From Calditrichia bacterium (GTDB lineage: Bacteria > Calditrichota > Calditrichia > RBG-13-44-9 > J075): DNA of 64,000 nt. The notes below the pieces were generated by a model, which did no database searches, was not told where the DNA came from, and saw nothing but the letters and a program-made list of their open reading frames with translations. Where the stretch lies: assembly GCA_028284905.1 (NCBI GenBank), contig JANQQU010000012.1, forward strand, positions 62,001 to 126,000. The letters are read 5' to 3'. Position numbers and translations under genes: made by a program. Below are positions 1-8,687 of this stretch, in pieces. Positions within the stretch are counted from its first letter, which is position 1; every line of letters starts with the position of its first letter.

Positions 1-1
1 A

Positions 2-349
2 CGATTGATTGCCTCCAGCGCCAAATTGGTTAGCGAGCTTGCTGCCAGTGGTGATGAGGAAGCGTTAAAAATTGTCGAGAATGCCGTTGAATCGTTGATG
101 ATGCACCTGGAAAAAGCAATGGCCTTAACCCGTGCAGAAGATACCTGCCGAATTGCATTTACCGGCGGGTTGTTGAAGGGAGAGAATGTTGTCAGCAATT
201 TGCTGCAAAAATCTTTAGATGAGCTTGGATGCAATTACCAGCTGGCGCGTCAGGAATTTGCCCCTGCGGTGGCAGCTGCATTTTTTGGCTTTTCTGCCAG
301 TGGCAATAAAGCACCGGCAGATGTCGTCCAACGTTTAAAAAATATCTGA
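2..349 (+). CDS. BadF/BadG/BcrA-type sugar kinase (N-acetylglucosamine or N-acetylmuramate kinase-like), C-terminal part
   Basis: Only the last 115 residues lie in the window; the gene enters from the left edge, so the TTG at position 5 is an internal codon and not a start. The visible part has the ASKHA-fold C-terminal signature TGGLLKGE followed by a helix and a PAVAAAFFG segment, as in the BadF/NAGK family. Members phosphorylate amino sugars with ATP. The gene ends 104 bp before murQ, so a kinase for GlcNAc or anhydro-MurNAc released from peptidoglycan is the likely role. Which of the two cannot be decided from a fragment. Family confidence is good, substrate is inference from context. Confidence 0.75.
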   Translation, partial: RLIASSAKLVSELAASGDEEALKIVENAVESLMMHLEKAMALTRAEDTCRIAFTGGLLKGENVVSNLLQKSLDELGCNYQLARQEFAPAVAAAFFGFSASGNKAPADVVQRLKNI

Positions 350-420
350 ATCAATTTTAAATGGGAGGGGGTTCCGGCTGTTTCTTAGCAATAGCAAACA
401 GTCTTTTGGCCCGGCGAAAA

Positions 421-436
421 ATCGGTCATTACCGAT
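421..436. promoter_or_regulatory. short inverted repeat before murQ
   Basis: ATCGGT-CATT-ACCGAT is a perfect 6-bp inverted repeat with a 4-bp spacer, ending 17 bp before the murQ start and just upstream of its GGAGAG ribosome binding site. It could be an operator or a small RNA hairpin. The size is modest, so chance is possible. Confidence 0.25.
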
Positions 437-453
437 AAATTCGGAGAGAAAAA

Positions 454-1371
454 ATGCCTAATCATGTCTTTGACGAAATTAAAAATTTGGTAACCGAAGC
501 ACGCAATCCCGCCTCGGAAGATATCGATGCGAAAAGCAGTGAAGAAATTCTTCACATTATGAACCAGGAGGATCAAACGGTGCCGCAGGTTGTCGCCCGG
601 GAAATCCCCTACATCGCCCGGGCGGTGGATCTACTGGTAGAAACCTTTGCGAACGGTGGCCGCCTTTTTTACGTCGGCGCAGGCACCAGTGGGCGACTCG
701 GTGTATTGGATGCCGCGGAATGCCCTCCGACCTACGGCACACCACCAACGCTGGTGCAAGGTATTATCGCCGGGGGAGAGAAGGCGCTGGTAGAATCGCA
801 GGAAGGCAGTGAAGACCGGCGGGATAATGGTGTTAAGGATCTGCTCGCCAGAGGGGTTACCAGCAAAGATGTTGTTTGTGGTATTGCCGCCAGTTTCCGT
901 ACGCCTTATGTGTTGGCTGCGATTGATAAAGCGCGGGAGATCGGTTGCAAGACGATTTTCGTCACCTGCAATCCCCGGGAGGAAATAAAGCTGGATGTGG
1001 ACATTGCCATCTGCCCGGTCGTCGGTCCGGAAGTCGTGATGGGATCCACTCGCATGAAGGCCGGTACCGCCACCAAATTAGTACTGAATATGCTCACCAC
1101 CGCCTCCATGATCCGATCCGGAAAAGTTTACGGTAATATGATGATCGATCTGATGATGACTTCTAAAAAATTGGAAGAGCGCTCGAAACGAACTGTTATG
1201 ATGGTAACTGGATTGAATTATGAGTCTGCTGTTGCTGTATTGAAGAAGGCAGATGGTCATGTAAAGACGGCCCTGGTGATGGCTCTGGCGGAAGTTTCTG
1301 CGGAAGAGGCCCGCAAACGCTTGAAAGCCAGCAATGGTTTCGTCCGGAAAGCGCTCGCTAAAACGGAATAA
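454..1371 (+). CDS. murQ: N-acetylmuramic acid 6-phosphate etherase
   Basis: Cleaves the D-lactyl ether of MurNAc-6-phosphate to give GlcNAc-6-phosphate and D-lactate in the cytoplasm, a step of peptidoglycan recycling. The 305 residues match the ~300 usual for MurQ. The SIS sugar-phosphate fold is shown by GAGTSGRLG (about 75-83), the AECPPTYG block with the presumed catalytic Glu (E89), the ESQEGSEDR block (114-122) and GSTRMKAGTATK near 200. ATG 454 follows GGAGAG at good distance. It sits between a sugar kinase and an epimerase, all on the same strand, as expected of a recycling operon. High confidence. Confidence 0.95.
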   Translation: MPNHVFDEIKNLVTEARNPASEDIDAKSSEEILHIMNQEDQTVPQVVAREIPYIARAVDLLVETFANGGRLFYVGAGTSGRLGVLDAAECPPTYGTPPTLVQGIIAGGEKALVESQEGSEDRRDNGVKDLLARGVTSKDVVCGIAASFRTPYVLAAIDKAREIGCKTIFVTCNPREEIKLDVDIAICPVVGPEVVMGSTRMKAGTATKLVLNMLTTASMIRSGKVYGNMMIDLMMTSKKLEERSKRTVMMVTGLNYESAVAVLKKADGHVKTALVMALAEVSAEEARKRLKASNGFVRKALAKTE

Positions 1372-1396
1372 AAAGAAATAACCTGACGAGGAATGA

Positions 1397-2485
1397 ATGA
1401 GTGCATCAGATCGTTTTCGGATCTCGAAAGTGGATACCTGGCTGGAACACCTTGAACTGACCCGGCCATATACGATTGCTTACAAAACTGTTACGGCGGT
1501 AGAAAACGTTTTTATCCGGGTAGAAACTGCCGATGGCGCCTGGGGCATTGGCGCTGGTTCGCCGGCAGCTTATGTGACCGGCGAAGACACTGATGCCTGC
1601 TTTGCCGCGCTTTCTGCCAATGCCGAAAGCTTGCTGCTGGGTAAAGATGTCCGCGCATTGCCACAACTGATTCGGGATATGGAAGCAAAAATGCCCGCCA
1701 CGCCCGCTGCCCGCACCGCTATCGATATTGCCCTGCACGATCTGTTGGCGAAACAACTTGGTGTGCCGCTGGTAAAGCTGCTCGGCGAAGCGCATACTGC
1801 ATTGCCAACCTCTATTACCATCGGGATTAAATCCCTGGAAGAAACCCTGGAAGAAGCGGAAGAATATCTTGGCCGCGGATTTAAAATTCTAAAGTTGAAA
1901 ATTGGTAAATCCCTCGAACAAGATATCGAAACGACCCGGAAACTCAACGAAAAAGTACGCGGCCAGATGTTGATTCGGGTAGATGCCAACCAGGGATACT
2001 CAACGGATGACCTAGTAACTTATGCCCGTTCAACAGAGGGATTGGGGCTGGATTTAATCGAGCAGCCAGTCGCTAAGGAAGCCTGGGAAAAAATGCGGGA
2101 AGTGCCCGCAGATGTCCGGAAAATTTGTGCCGGGGACGAAAGTATGCAGCTACCGGCGGATGCCCTGGCGATGGCCGCAGCGCCGCAGCCGTTTGGCATT
2201 TATAACATCAAGCTAATGAAATGCGGTGGCATTAATGCTTCGATGCGTATTGGTAACATTGCCCAGTTGGCCGGCATCGATTTAATGTGGGGATGCATGG
2301 ACGAGAGCATCGTCAGTATTACCGGTGCCCTCCATGCCGCCCTGGCGAATCCCGCCACGCGCTATCTCGATCTTGATGGTAGCCTGGACCTTGCCCGGGA
2401 TCTGGTAAAAGGCGGTTTCGTTCTGAAAGACGGATACCTCAGTGTTTCTGACAAACCGGGACTCGGTGTTACATTGATAACGTAG
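1397..2485 (+). CDS. enolase-superfamily dipeptide epimerase (L-Ala-D/L-Glu epimerase or N-acyl-Glu racemase type)
   Basis: Muconate-lactonizing subgroup enzyme of 362 residues. Visible motifs are the KxK base (K166-L-K168 in ILKLKIGK), metal ligands D196 (RVDANQG), E222 (LIEQPV) and D247 (CAGDES), and the second Lys region NIKLMKCGG near 272. The family epimerises L-Ala-D-Glu and related dipeptides. A second, diverged copy lies at 7455-8480. This one is followed after 66 bp by a DUF1611 gene; in the reported DgcN/DgcA route a DUF1611 protein N-acetylates D-Glu and an enolase-superfamily partner racemises the product. Either Ala-Glu epimerase or N-acetyl-Glu racemase is therefore possible. 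GAGGA precedes ATG 1397. Family certain, substrate open. Confidence 0.85.
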   Translation: MSASDRFRISKVDTWLEHLELTRPYTIAYKTVTAVENVFIRVETADGAWGIGAGSPAAYVTGEDTDACFAALSANAESLLLGKDVRALPQLIRDMEAKMPATPAARTAIDIALHDLLAKQLGVPLVKLLGEAHTALPTSITIGIKSLEETLEEAEEYLGRGFKILKLKIGKSLEQDIETTRKLNEKVRGQMLIRVDANQGYSTDDLVTYARSTEGLGLDLIEQPVAKEAWEKMREVPADVRKICAGDESMQLPADALAMAAAPQPFGIYNIKLMKCGGINASMRIGNIAQLAGIDLMWGCMDESIVSITGALHAALANPATRYLDLDGSLDLARDLVKGGFVLKDGYLSVSDKPGLGVTLIT

Positions 2486-2551
2486 TGAAGATTATGAAAT
2501 TCTTCCTGAAACAAATTCAATAAAAATAATTTTTTAGGATAAGAGGATGCA

Positions 2552-3631
2552 ATGAAGAGTGGAACGGCAATAGTGCTGACAAACGGATGGCTGGCACATA
2601 TTGAAGCGAAGACTTGCCATGGTTTGCTGCGAGGCTCAGAACGGTTTTCGGTTGTGGCGGTAGTAGACAAAAATCATCCCGGGGAGGATGCTTGTAAAGT
2701 GAGTAATGTTTCTAATCGTGAAGCGGTGCCGGTTTATGCGGATATCGCGGAAGCGCTGGAGAAATTGCCGGAACGCCCGGATTATTGCATCGTTGGCGTC
2801 GCTGTGCACGGTGGATATCTGCCGGATGAAATACGTCAGGACCTCCTCTTCGCGGCGAAACAGGGAATTTCGCCGGTAAATGGTTTGCATAGTTTTTTAA
2901 GTAACGATCCGGAATTCCTGGCACTGGCAGAAGAAAAAAATCTGGAAATTATCGATGTACGGAAGCCGCGCACGTTTGAAGAATTGCGTTTCTGGAGCGG
3001 CGACATTTATTCCGTAAAAGCACCGCGAATTGCCGTGCTGGGCACCGATTGTGCAATCGGCAAACGGACCACCTGCAGCTATTTGCTGGATCTCTGTCAG
3101 CAAAATGATATTCAGGCCGAGATGATCTATACCGGGCAAACCGGTTGGATGCAAGGATACAAATATGGCTTTATCTTTGATTCTACTTTAAACGATTTTA
3201 TCAGCGGGGAAATTGAACGGGAGATAGTGAAGTGCGACCGGGAAGCATCACCGGAAGTAATTCTGATCGAAGGCCAGTCTTCCCTGCGTAATCCCAGCGG
3301 GCCCTGCGGTTCGGAGTTCATTATTTCCGGCCATGCCCGGGGTGTCATTCTTCATCATGCCCCTAGCCGCAAATATTATGATGGGGCGGAATACCCTCCT
3401 GGCCTCATGCCGCCGGTCGAAACAGAAGTGGCCTTAATACGAGCGCTTGGTGCGGAAACGCTTGCGATTACGTTGAATGAAAGCGGTATGTCCGAGGCGG
3501 AAATTACCAGCTATCAAAATGACTTACGGGAGAAGTTGGGTATTCCGGTGGTTCGTCCCTTAAAAGATGGCTTGTCCGCGTTATTGCCGGTTATTCAATC
3601 CTATATTCGCGAAAATCGGGAGGCCAGCTAA
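2552..3631 (+). CDS. DUF1611 P-loop protein, DgcN-like (possible D-glutamate N-acetyltransferase)
   Basis: 359-residue DUF1611 protein. An N-terminal Rossmann-like half (about 1-150, with VVGVAVHGG) precedes a P-loop half with a Walker A-like GTDCAIGKRTT (164-174), then IEGQSSLRNP and ILHHAPSRKYYDG blocks typical of the family. DUF1611 genes very often neighbour dipeptide epimerases. Members called DgcN have been reported as D-glutamate N-acetyltransferases. Here that activity would feed D-Glu from muropeptides to the adjacent racemase. The Walker motif suggests nucleotide or acyl-CoA phosphate binding. An AGAGGA precedes ATG 2552. The stop overlaps the next start as TAATG, indicating translational coupling. 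Family confident; reaction is inference. Confidence 0.8.
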   Translation: MKSGTAIVLTNGWLAHIEAKTCHGLLRGSERFSVVAVVDKNHPGEDACKVSNVSNREAVPVYADIAEALEKLPERPDYCIVGVAVHGGYLPDEIRQDLLFAAKQGISPVNGLHSFLSNDPEFLALAEEKNLEIIDVRKPRTFEELRFWSGDIYSVKAPRIAVLGTDCAIGKRTTCSYLLDLCQQNDIQAEMIYTGQTGWMQGYKYGFIFDSTLNDFISGEIEREIVKCDREASPEVILIEGQSSLRNPSGPCGSEFIISGHARGVILHHAPSRKYYDGAEYPPGLMPPVETEVALIRALGAETLAITLNESGMSEAEITSYQNDLREKLGIPVVRPLKDGLSALLPVIQSYIRENREAS

Positions 3632-5145
3632 TGAGGATGCGATTGAGGAATTATTCTGGTGTAAATTTTCTACTTCGATTTCTGCTGATCGGTGCGACGT
3701 TCTGGTTTTTCGGCGCTTGCTCTTCGACAAAACCCAATCTTCAGGCAATTAGTCAATCTCCGCTGGAAACATTAAAAACAGAAATCGATAAAGTACTCGC
3801 AGATTCCGTGATGCGCCAAACCCAGGCAGGCATCAAAATCGTCTCTCTGAAAAACGGGGAAGTATTGTACGAACGGGACGCGCAAAAGCTTTTTCATCCG
3901 GCCTCGAATATGAAGCTGTTAACCACCGCAACAGCGCTATCCCGGCTAGGCAGCAATTTTCGATACCAGACCACACTGCATGCCGATTCCGCTGCCATTC
4001 AGGACAGCGTGCTGCAGGGCGATCTTTACCTGAAAGGCACCGGGAATCCTGATTTACTGAACGATGATTTACGCTCAATGGTGCGCCAACTTCAGGGACT
4101 GGGTGTAAAATCGGTTAGCGGTAATCTGATATGCGATGACAGCTATATGGATGATCTTTTTTGGGGGCGCGGCTGGATGTGGGATGATGCATCCGCCTGG
4201 TATTGGGCGCCAATCTATGCCTTGTCTGTAGAAGATAACTGTGTGACCATTACGGTGAAGCCCGGCGAGAATATCGGAGATCCATTAAAAGTGGAAATTG
4301 AGCCGAAGACCGCCTACATGCGTATTGAAAATAACGGCCGTACTGTTGCTGCGGATGATTCGCTGGCGCTGGACGATTTCTCTGTTCAGCGGGAATGGAA
4401 AGATCCGGCAAATGTCGTCGTGATCAAAGGGGGCCGGACCACTGATATGGGCCCGCGTAGCTATGTGATCGATGTTTTGGATGGCGCCCTTTATACCGGT
4501 ACAGTTTTCAGTGAGCGACTGATTGAAGCCGGCATTGAATTTAGCGGAGAAGTAAAGCGTGGTATTCTCCCGGAAAATAGCGAACAATTGGCAGCTCACA
4601 CATCCGCATCTCTCGCTGATGTCATCGATAATACCAATAAAATCAGCGATAACCTATCCGCAGAAATACTCCTGAAAACGGTCGGGGCAGAGATGCGTGG
4701 AACACCTGGCAGCGCGGCGAAAGGAATTTCAGAAATTTACCGTTTCCTTGATGAAGCTGGCGTCGATAGCAACAGTTATTATCTGGCCGATGGTTCCGGG
4801 GTATCCCGCTATAATGTAGTTCATGCAGATCTCCTGATCGCGTTGCTGGAACAGATGCACCGGGATTTTCGGGTGCAGGCGGAATTTAAGGCTTCTCTGC
4901 CAATCGCAGGCGTGGACGGCACGCTTTCTTCCCGAATGAAAGGGGGAAGTGCAATGGATAATCTTCGGGCGAAAACCGGTTCTCTGCGCGGCGTTAGTTC
5001 TCTTGCCGGCTATACGATTACTGCTGATGGGGAGCAACTCGCTTTCGCAATCCTGATGGCAAATTTTGTTGGCTCCGCCCGGCATATTCGTAAAGTGCAG
5101 GATCGCATCGGCCATCTGATCTCGGATTTCCGGCGCACGCCCTGA
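3631..5145 (+). CDS. dacB: PBP4-type D-alanyl-D-alanine carboxypeptidase/endopeptidase, lipoprotein
   Basis: Serine peptidase family S13 (504 aa), which trims or cuts peptidoglycan cross-links outside the cytoplasmic membrane. All three active-site motifs are present: SxxK (S92-K95 in HPASNMK), SxN (S339-D-N341) and KTG (448-450 in RAKTGSL). The long insertion between the first two motifs is typical of PBP4. The N-terminus has a hydrophobic stretch (about 13-28) ending FFGAC-SS, so C30 is a likely lipidation site. ATG 3631 overlaps the preceding stop. In this operon it would generate the muropeptides that the cytoplasmic enzymes degrade. Confidence 0.92.
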   Translation: MRMRLRNYSGVNFLLRFLLIGATFWFFGACSSTKPNLQAISQSPLETLKTEIDKVLADSVMRQTQAGIKIVSLKNGEVLYERDAQKLFHPASNMKLLTTATALSRLGSNFRYQTTLHADSAAIQDSVLQGDLYLKGTGNPDLLNDDLRSMVRQLQGLGVKSVSGNLICDDSYMDDLFWGRGWMWDDASAWYWAPIYALSVEDNCVTITVKPGENIGDPLKVEIEPKTAYMRIENNGRTVAADDSLALDDFSVQREWKDPANVVVIKGGRTTDMGPRSYVIDVLDGALYTGTVFSERLIEAGIEFSGEVKRGILPENSEQLAAHTSASLADVIDNTNKISDNLSAEILLKTVGAEMRGTPGSAAKGISEIYRFLDEAGVDSNSYYLADGSGVSRYNVVHADLLIALLEQMHRDFRVQAEFKASLPIAGVDGTLSSRMKGGSAMDNLRAKTGSLRGVSSLAGYTITADGEQLAFAILMANFVGSARHIRKVQDRIGHLISDFRRTP

Positions 5146-5164
5146 TTGGTTTGTGGTTAGTATT

Positions 5165-5251
5165 GTCATTGCGAGGCGCTTTTTGCCGAAGCAATCTCAA
5201 ACGTGCATGCAATATAGAGATCGCTTCGTCGCTGCACTTCTCGCGATGACA
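5165..5251. repeat. 87-bp palindromic intergenic element, copy 1
   Basis: Begins GTCATTGCGAGGCGC and ends TTCTCGCGATGACA, with GCAATCTC and GAGATCGCTTCG inside, so the two ends are inverted copies. Two more copies lie at 10691 and 30047. It fills most of the dacB-lysA gap and causes an artificial in-frame N-terminal extension of lysA. Confidence 0.85.
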
Positions 5252-5326
5252 GCTAAGACAACTTTCAGCATTACATGTTTAACACTATCGAAAAAATTTA
5301 TCACACTAAAGAAAATTGGAAGCAGC

Positions 5327-6481
5327 ATGTTCACAAAGCATCATATAGAAAAGTTCAGTCAACTGGAAACGCCATTTTATTACTACGACCTTTCCCTGTT
5401 GGACGAAACGCTGGATCGCCTGCGAAAAGCGTCCGGGCAATATGGCTACCGGGTGCATTATGCCATGAAAGCGAATGTTAACAAGCCGATCCTGAAACGA
5501 ATTTGCGCACAGGGATTTGGCGCGGATTGTGTTAGTGGTAACGAGATTCTGCGTGCCCTGGAGATCGGCTTTCCGACAGAGGATATTGTTTTTGCCGGGG
5601 TGGGGAAGAGTGATAAAGAAATGCAAATCGGGCTGGACAATGATATCTTTTGTTTTAACTGCGAGTCCGTTCAGGAATTGGCTGTATTAAATCAACTGGC
5701 CGGCGCTGCCGGGAAAACCGCCCGGGTAGCGCTGCGTATCAATCCCAATCTGGATGCAAAAACCCACCATCACATCACTACCGGCCTGGAAGAGAATAAA
5801 TTCGGTATTCCCCTGGAAAAACTCGATGAAGCAATCGCAGCGGTGCATCGCTGTGAACATCTTAATTTTATTGGACTGCACTTTCATATTGGCTCCCAGG
5901 TGACCGACATGCCAGTGTTTGAGAAACTGTGTATTCGGGCCAATGAAATTCAAGAATCGTTGGTAAAAAATGGTTTGCACCCGGAACACATCAACCTCGG
6001 CGGTGGATTGAGCGTGAATTATCAGGACCCAAATGGTCACAAGATTGCTGACTTCGATACCTATTTCGGCATTGTTAATCGCTACCTGACGCCATTACCG
6101 GGGCAAACTGTTCATTTCGAGTTGGGGCGTTCGCTGGTAGCGCAATGCGGTAGCTTAATTAGCCGGGTACTATTTGTGAAAGAAGGTTTGAAAACCCGTT
6201 TTGCCGTGCTGGATGCCGGGATGACCGAGTTGATTCGTCCGGCACTGTATAGCGCCACTCATCATATTGAAAATCTCAGCGGCAATGGGAAAATGTTGCC
6301 CTACGATGTCGTTGGTCCGATCTGTGAATCGTCAGATTGCTTTGGAAAAAACGTCAGTTTGGCTACTGTGGAGCGGGGAAATATTATTGCAATTCGCACC
6401 GCCGGTGCTTATGGCGAGATTATGGCCTCCCGTTATAATTTGCGGGATTACGCCCCTGCGGTTTATTCGGAGGAAGCATAA
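5327..6481 (+). CDS. lysA: diaminopimelate decarboxylase (fold-type III PLP enzyme)
   Basis: Decarboxylates meso-diaminopimelate to L-lysine. The 384-residue protein has the PLP lysine in HYAMKAN (K48), the phosphate-binding GGGLSVNY, ELGRS, the DAGMTELIRPALY block, CESSD with the substrate-side Cys, and GAYG near the end, all LysA hallmarks. An in-frame open frame continues upstream to 5153, but that part is translated repeat DNA, so ATG 5327 is chosen. The stop overlaps the following ATG (TAATG). Placement in a recycling operon suggests it consumes DAP freed from muropeptides, though ordinary lysine synthesis is equally compatible. Confidence 0.9.
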   Translation: MFTKHHIEKFSQLETPFYYYDLSLLDETLDRLRKASGQYGYRVHYAMKANVNKPILKRICAQGFGADCVSGNEILRALEIGFPTEDIVFAGVGKSDKEMQIGLDNDIFCFNCESVQELAVLNQLAGAAGKTARVALRINPNLDAKTHHHITTGLEENKFGIPLEKLDEAIAAVHRCEHLNFIGLHFHIGSQVTDMPVFEKLCIRANEIQESLVKNGLHPEHINLGGGLSVNYQDPNGHKIADFDTYFGIVNRYLTPLPGQTVHFELGRSLVAQCGSLISRVLFVKEGLKTRFAVLDAGMTELIRPALYSATHHIENLSGNGKMLPYDVVGPICESSDCFGKNVSLATVERGNIIAIRTAGAYGEIMASRYNLRDYAPAVYSEEA

Positions 6482-7344
6482 TGGGCGCAGGAATAATGAA
6501 ATGGGACTGGGCCCATAAGGATGCTATCGCTTATGGTATTGTAGCGATCAGTGTGGCAAATATGCGGCAGTTGCCGGTGTTTCCATCCGAACTGGTGGAT
6601 CAGGTGTTGTTGGGAACCGTCGTCCCGGTGTTTGAAGAACAGAATGGATTTTATTACATGCTTAACCGGGATGGCCATTGGGGCTGGTTGAGCAAGCCAT
6701 CTTTGCAAATTACCGATGCTACCGGCGCCAGCGCCTGGGAAGCGGATGAACGGGCCATTTGTGTGGCCAATTATGGCGTCATTCGCAGCGCCCCGCGGGA
6801 TGCTGCTCCGGCAATCAGCGACCTGGTCGCCTGTGCAGTGTTGAAAAATGTCACGGCGAATGGGCAATATTGCCAGGTTGAATTGCCGGATGGTCGACGC
6901 GGGTTTCTGGAAAAATCACTCATTCGGAACGAAAGTACCCTGGGGCAGAGCACTATCACTGCTGAAGCGATTTACAGAATAACAGGGCAATTTCTTGGCA
7001 TACCCTATTTGTGGGGAGGCACTTCTTCCAAAGGGTTCGACTGTTCCGGCTTCGTGCAGACAGTTTTTCGTCTGCTCAATTTGGACCTGCCCCGCAACTC
7101 CCGGCAAATGGCGGAAGTCGGTGAAACAATCTCTTTTGACAATAACCTTGCTGGCTTAAAAACCGGGGATCTGCTGTTCTTTGGCAACACACTGCGCCGA
7201 ATTACACACGTGGCGATTTATCTTGGAGACGGTCAATTTATTCACGCCGACGGTACTGTGCACATTGATAGTCTGCAGCCGGGGGCGGAAGGGTATAATG
7301 AGTATCGCCACCAGACTTTGTTGAAAGCACAGCGGATTTTTTAA
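6481..7344 (+). CDS. YkfC-like gamma-D-glutamyl-L-diamino acid endopeptidase (SH3b + NlpC/P60)
   Basis: 287 residues: two SH3b-like segments (about 20-75 and 90-150) and a C-terminal NlpC/P60 domain (160-287) with catalytic Cys188 (GFDCSGF), His243 (THVAIYLG) and His255 (FIHADG). There is no signal peptide, so it should act in the cytoplasm like Bacillus YkfC, cutting gamma-D-Glu-DAP bonds of imported murein peptides. It is coupled to lysA by TAATG and carries a CGGAGGAA site. The next gene is a YkfB-like epimerase, which repeats the ykfB-ykfC pairing. Specificity is inferred from architecture and context. Confidence 0.87.
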   Translation: MGAGIMKWDWAHKDAIAYGIVAISVANMRQLPVFPSELVDQVLLGTVVPVFEEQNGFYYMLNRDGHWGWLSKPSLQITDATGASAWEADERAICVANYGVIRSAPRDAAPAISDLVACAVLKNVTANGQYCQVELPDGRRGFLEKSLIRNESTLGQSTITAEAIYRITGQFLGIPYLWGGTSSKGFDCSGFVQTVFRLLNLDLPRNSRQMAEVGETISFDNNLAGLKTGDLLFFGNTLRRITHVAIYLGDGQFIHADGTVHIDSLQPGAEGYNEYRHQTLLKAQRIF

Positions 7345-7421
7345 ATGGGTAAATGGGCAAATATACAAATGGGCAAATAGGCAGATTTGCTCATCTGCTC
7401 ATTTGCTCATCTGCTCATTTA
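7345..7421. repeat. iterated word array AAATGGGCAAAT / GAGCAGATGAGC
   Basis: Starts right after the preceding stop codon. The first half iterates AAATGGGCAAAT, the second half iterates TTTGCTCATCTGCTCA in the opposite sense, so the block can fold on itself. Related words occur at 18995-19032 and 57730-57795. Confidence 0.7.
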
Positions 7422-7454
7422 TATCCTACTCACCTAAAACCTAAAGCCTGAATC

Positions 7455-8480
7455 ATGAATCATACTGAAATCAGTTACGAAGTCCGGCGGCTGGAATTGA
7501 AGCATAGCTGGAATCTTTCCCGGGGATCCTGGGATTTCAAGGAAAATGTAATCGTCCGTTTGACTCGCGACGGCATTAGTGGCTGGGGTGAAGCGGCACC
7601 GAATTCCCGCTATGATGAAACGCCGGAAAGCACGGTTGCTGTTATGGAAAAGGCAGCTGAGGTATTGGCCGATTTTCATCCTGCCGAATATGTGCGGTTT
7701 GGGGAAGCCATTCAACAGCTGGGAGACGGGCAGACCGCTGCTAAAGCGGCGCTGGATATGGCTTTGATGGATTGGGTGGGGAAATCTTTTAAGTCGCCAC
7801 TGCATCGCTTCTGGGGCTTGTCCGCAGCGGAAACACCGATAACTACGTTAACCATTGGCATCGATACCCCGGAAGTGATCCGGGAAAAAGTAAATGAGGC
7901 GAAAGATTTTCCGATATTGAAGATCAAGCTGGGCAGTCAGGACGACCGGGAGATCATTGCGGCAGTGCGCGCTGTTACAGATAAACCGCTTTGCGTTGAT
8001 GCAAATGAAGGCTGGAAAGACCGGGAAACTGCGCTGCGCAATATCGAGTGGCTGGCGGGGGAAAATGTTGTCTTCGTAGAACAACCGATGCCGGCGGCAA
8101 TGCTCGATGATATTGCCTGGGTGCGCCAACGGGCCAGTTTGCCTTTGATTGCTGATGAAAGTGTGAAGCAGGGGAGTGAGATTCCCCAATTGGCGGCAGC
8201 CTTCGATGGCATTAACATCAAGGTGATGAAGGCGGGAGGACTGCAGGAAGCACTACGGATGATTTGGATGGCTAAGACACTGGGTTTGAAGGTAATGCTC
8301 GGTTGTATGGTAGAAACTTCCCTGGGGATTTCTGCCGCGGCGGCGCTTTCTCCACTGGTGGATTATGCCGACCTCGACGGACATCTCCTGATCAAAAATG
8401 ATCCCTATCGGGGGATTGCGATTGATGCGGGTAAAATTGTTTTGAATGATATGTTTGGGGTTGGGGTGGTCGAACGTTGA
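7455..8480 (+). CDS. L-Ala-D/L-Glu dipeptide epimerase (YkfB-like)
   Basis: 341-residue enolase-superfamily enzyme. It shows the KxK base (LKIKLGSQ), ligands in CVDANEGW, FVEQPMP and IADESV, the second Lys in NIKVMKAGG, and the GCMVETSLG loop seen in dipeptide epimerases. It would epimerise L-Ala-D-Glu released by the upstream NlpC/P60 peptidase so that normal dipeptidases can use it. It is clearly diverged from the paralogue at 1397-2485, so the two probably have different substrates. It ends the + strand operon; a bidirectional terminator follows at 8688. Confidence 0.9.
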   Translation: MNHTEISYEVRRLELKHSWNLSRGSWDFKENVIVRLTRDGISGWGEAAPNSRYDETPESTVAVMEKAAEVLADFHPAEYVRFGEAIQQLGDGQTAAKAALDMALMDWVGKSFKSPLHRFWGLSAAETPITTLTIGIDTPEVIREKVNEAKDFPILKIKLGSQDDREIIAAVRAVTDKPLCVDANEGWKDRETALRNIEWLAGENVVFVEQPMPAAMLDDIAWVRQRASLPLIADESVKQGSEIPQLAAAFDGINIKVMKAGGLQEALRMIWMAKTLGLKVMLGCMVETSLGISAAAALSPLVDYADLDGHLLIKNDPYRGIAIDAGKIVLNDMFGVGVVER

Positions 8481-8504
8481 TTTTTGGGTGAATGTTTGAT
8501 TTTT

Positions 8505-8639
8505 GCCCACGAAACACACGAAATACGCAAAAATTTGCATAGAAAAAATGAGCATTTAATGTGAAAGAGTCATGAATCCCTGGCAACACCTACTGAACAA
8601 CAATTTGTCTTTTTAGCGTATTTCGTGTGTTTCGCGGGC
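8505..8639. repeat. 24-bp inverted repeat pair between convergent genes
   Basis: GCCCACGAAACACACGAAAT (8505-8524 and onward to 8528) returns in inverted form at 8616-8639 with one mismatch. The arms are 87 bp apart. It lies between the epimerase stop and the terminator and has no coding capacity that I can see. Confidence 0.7.
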
Positions 8640-8687
8640 CCCTTTATGAAATGTTTTGACCTCCGCGTAACATGAGGTGTGTAAAAG

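Noticed and set aside
5153-5326. Longer N-terminus for lysA
   Set aside because: These codons are the 87-bp palindromic element; family proteins begin near the chosen ATG at 5327.
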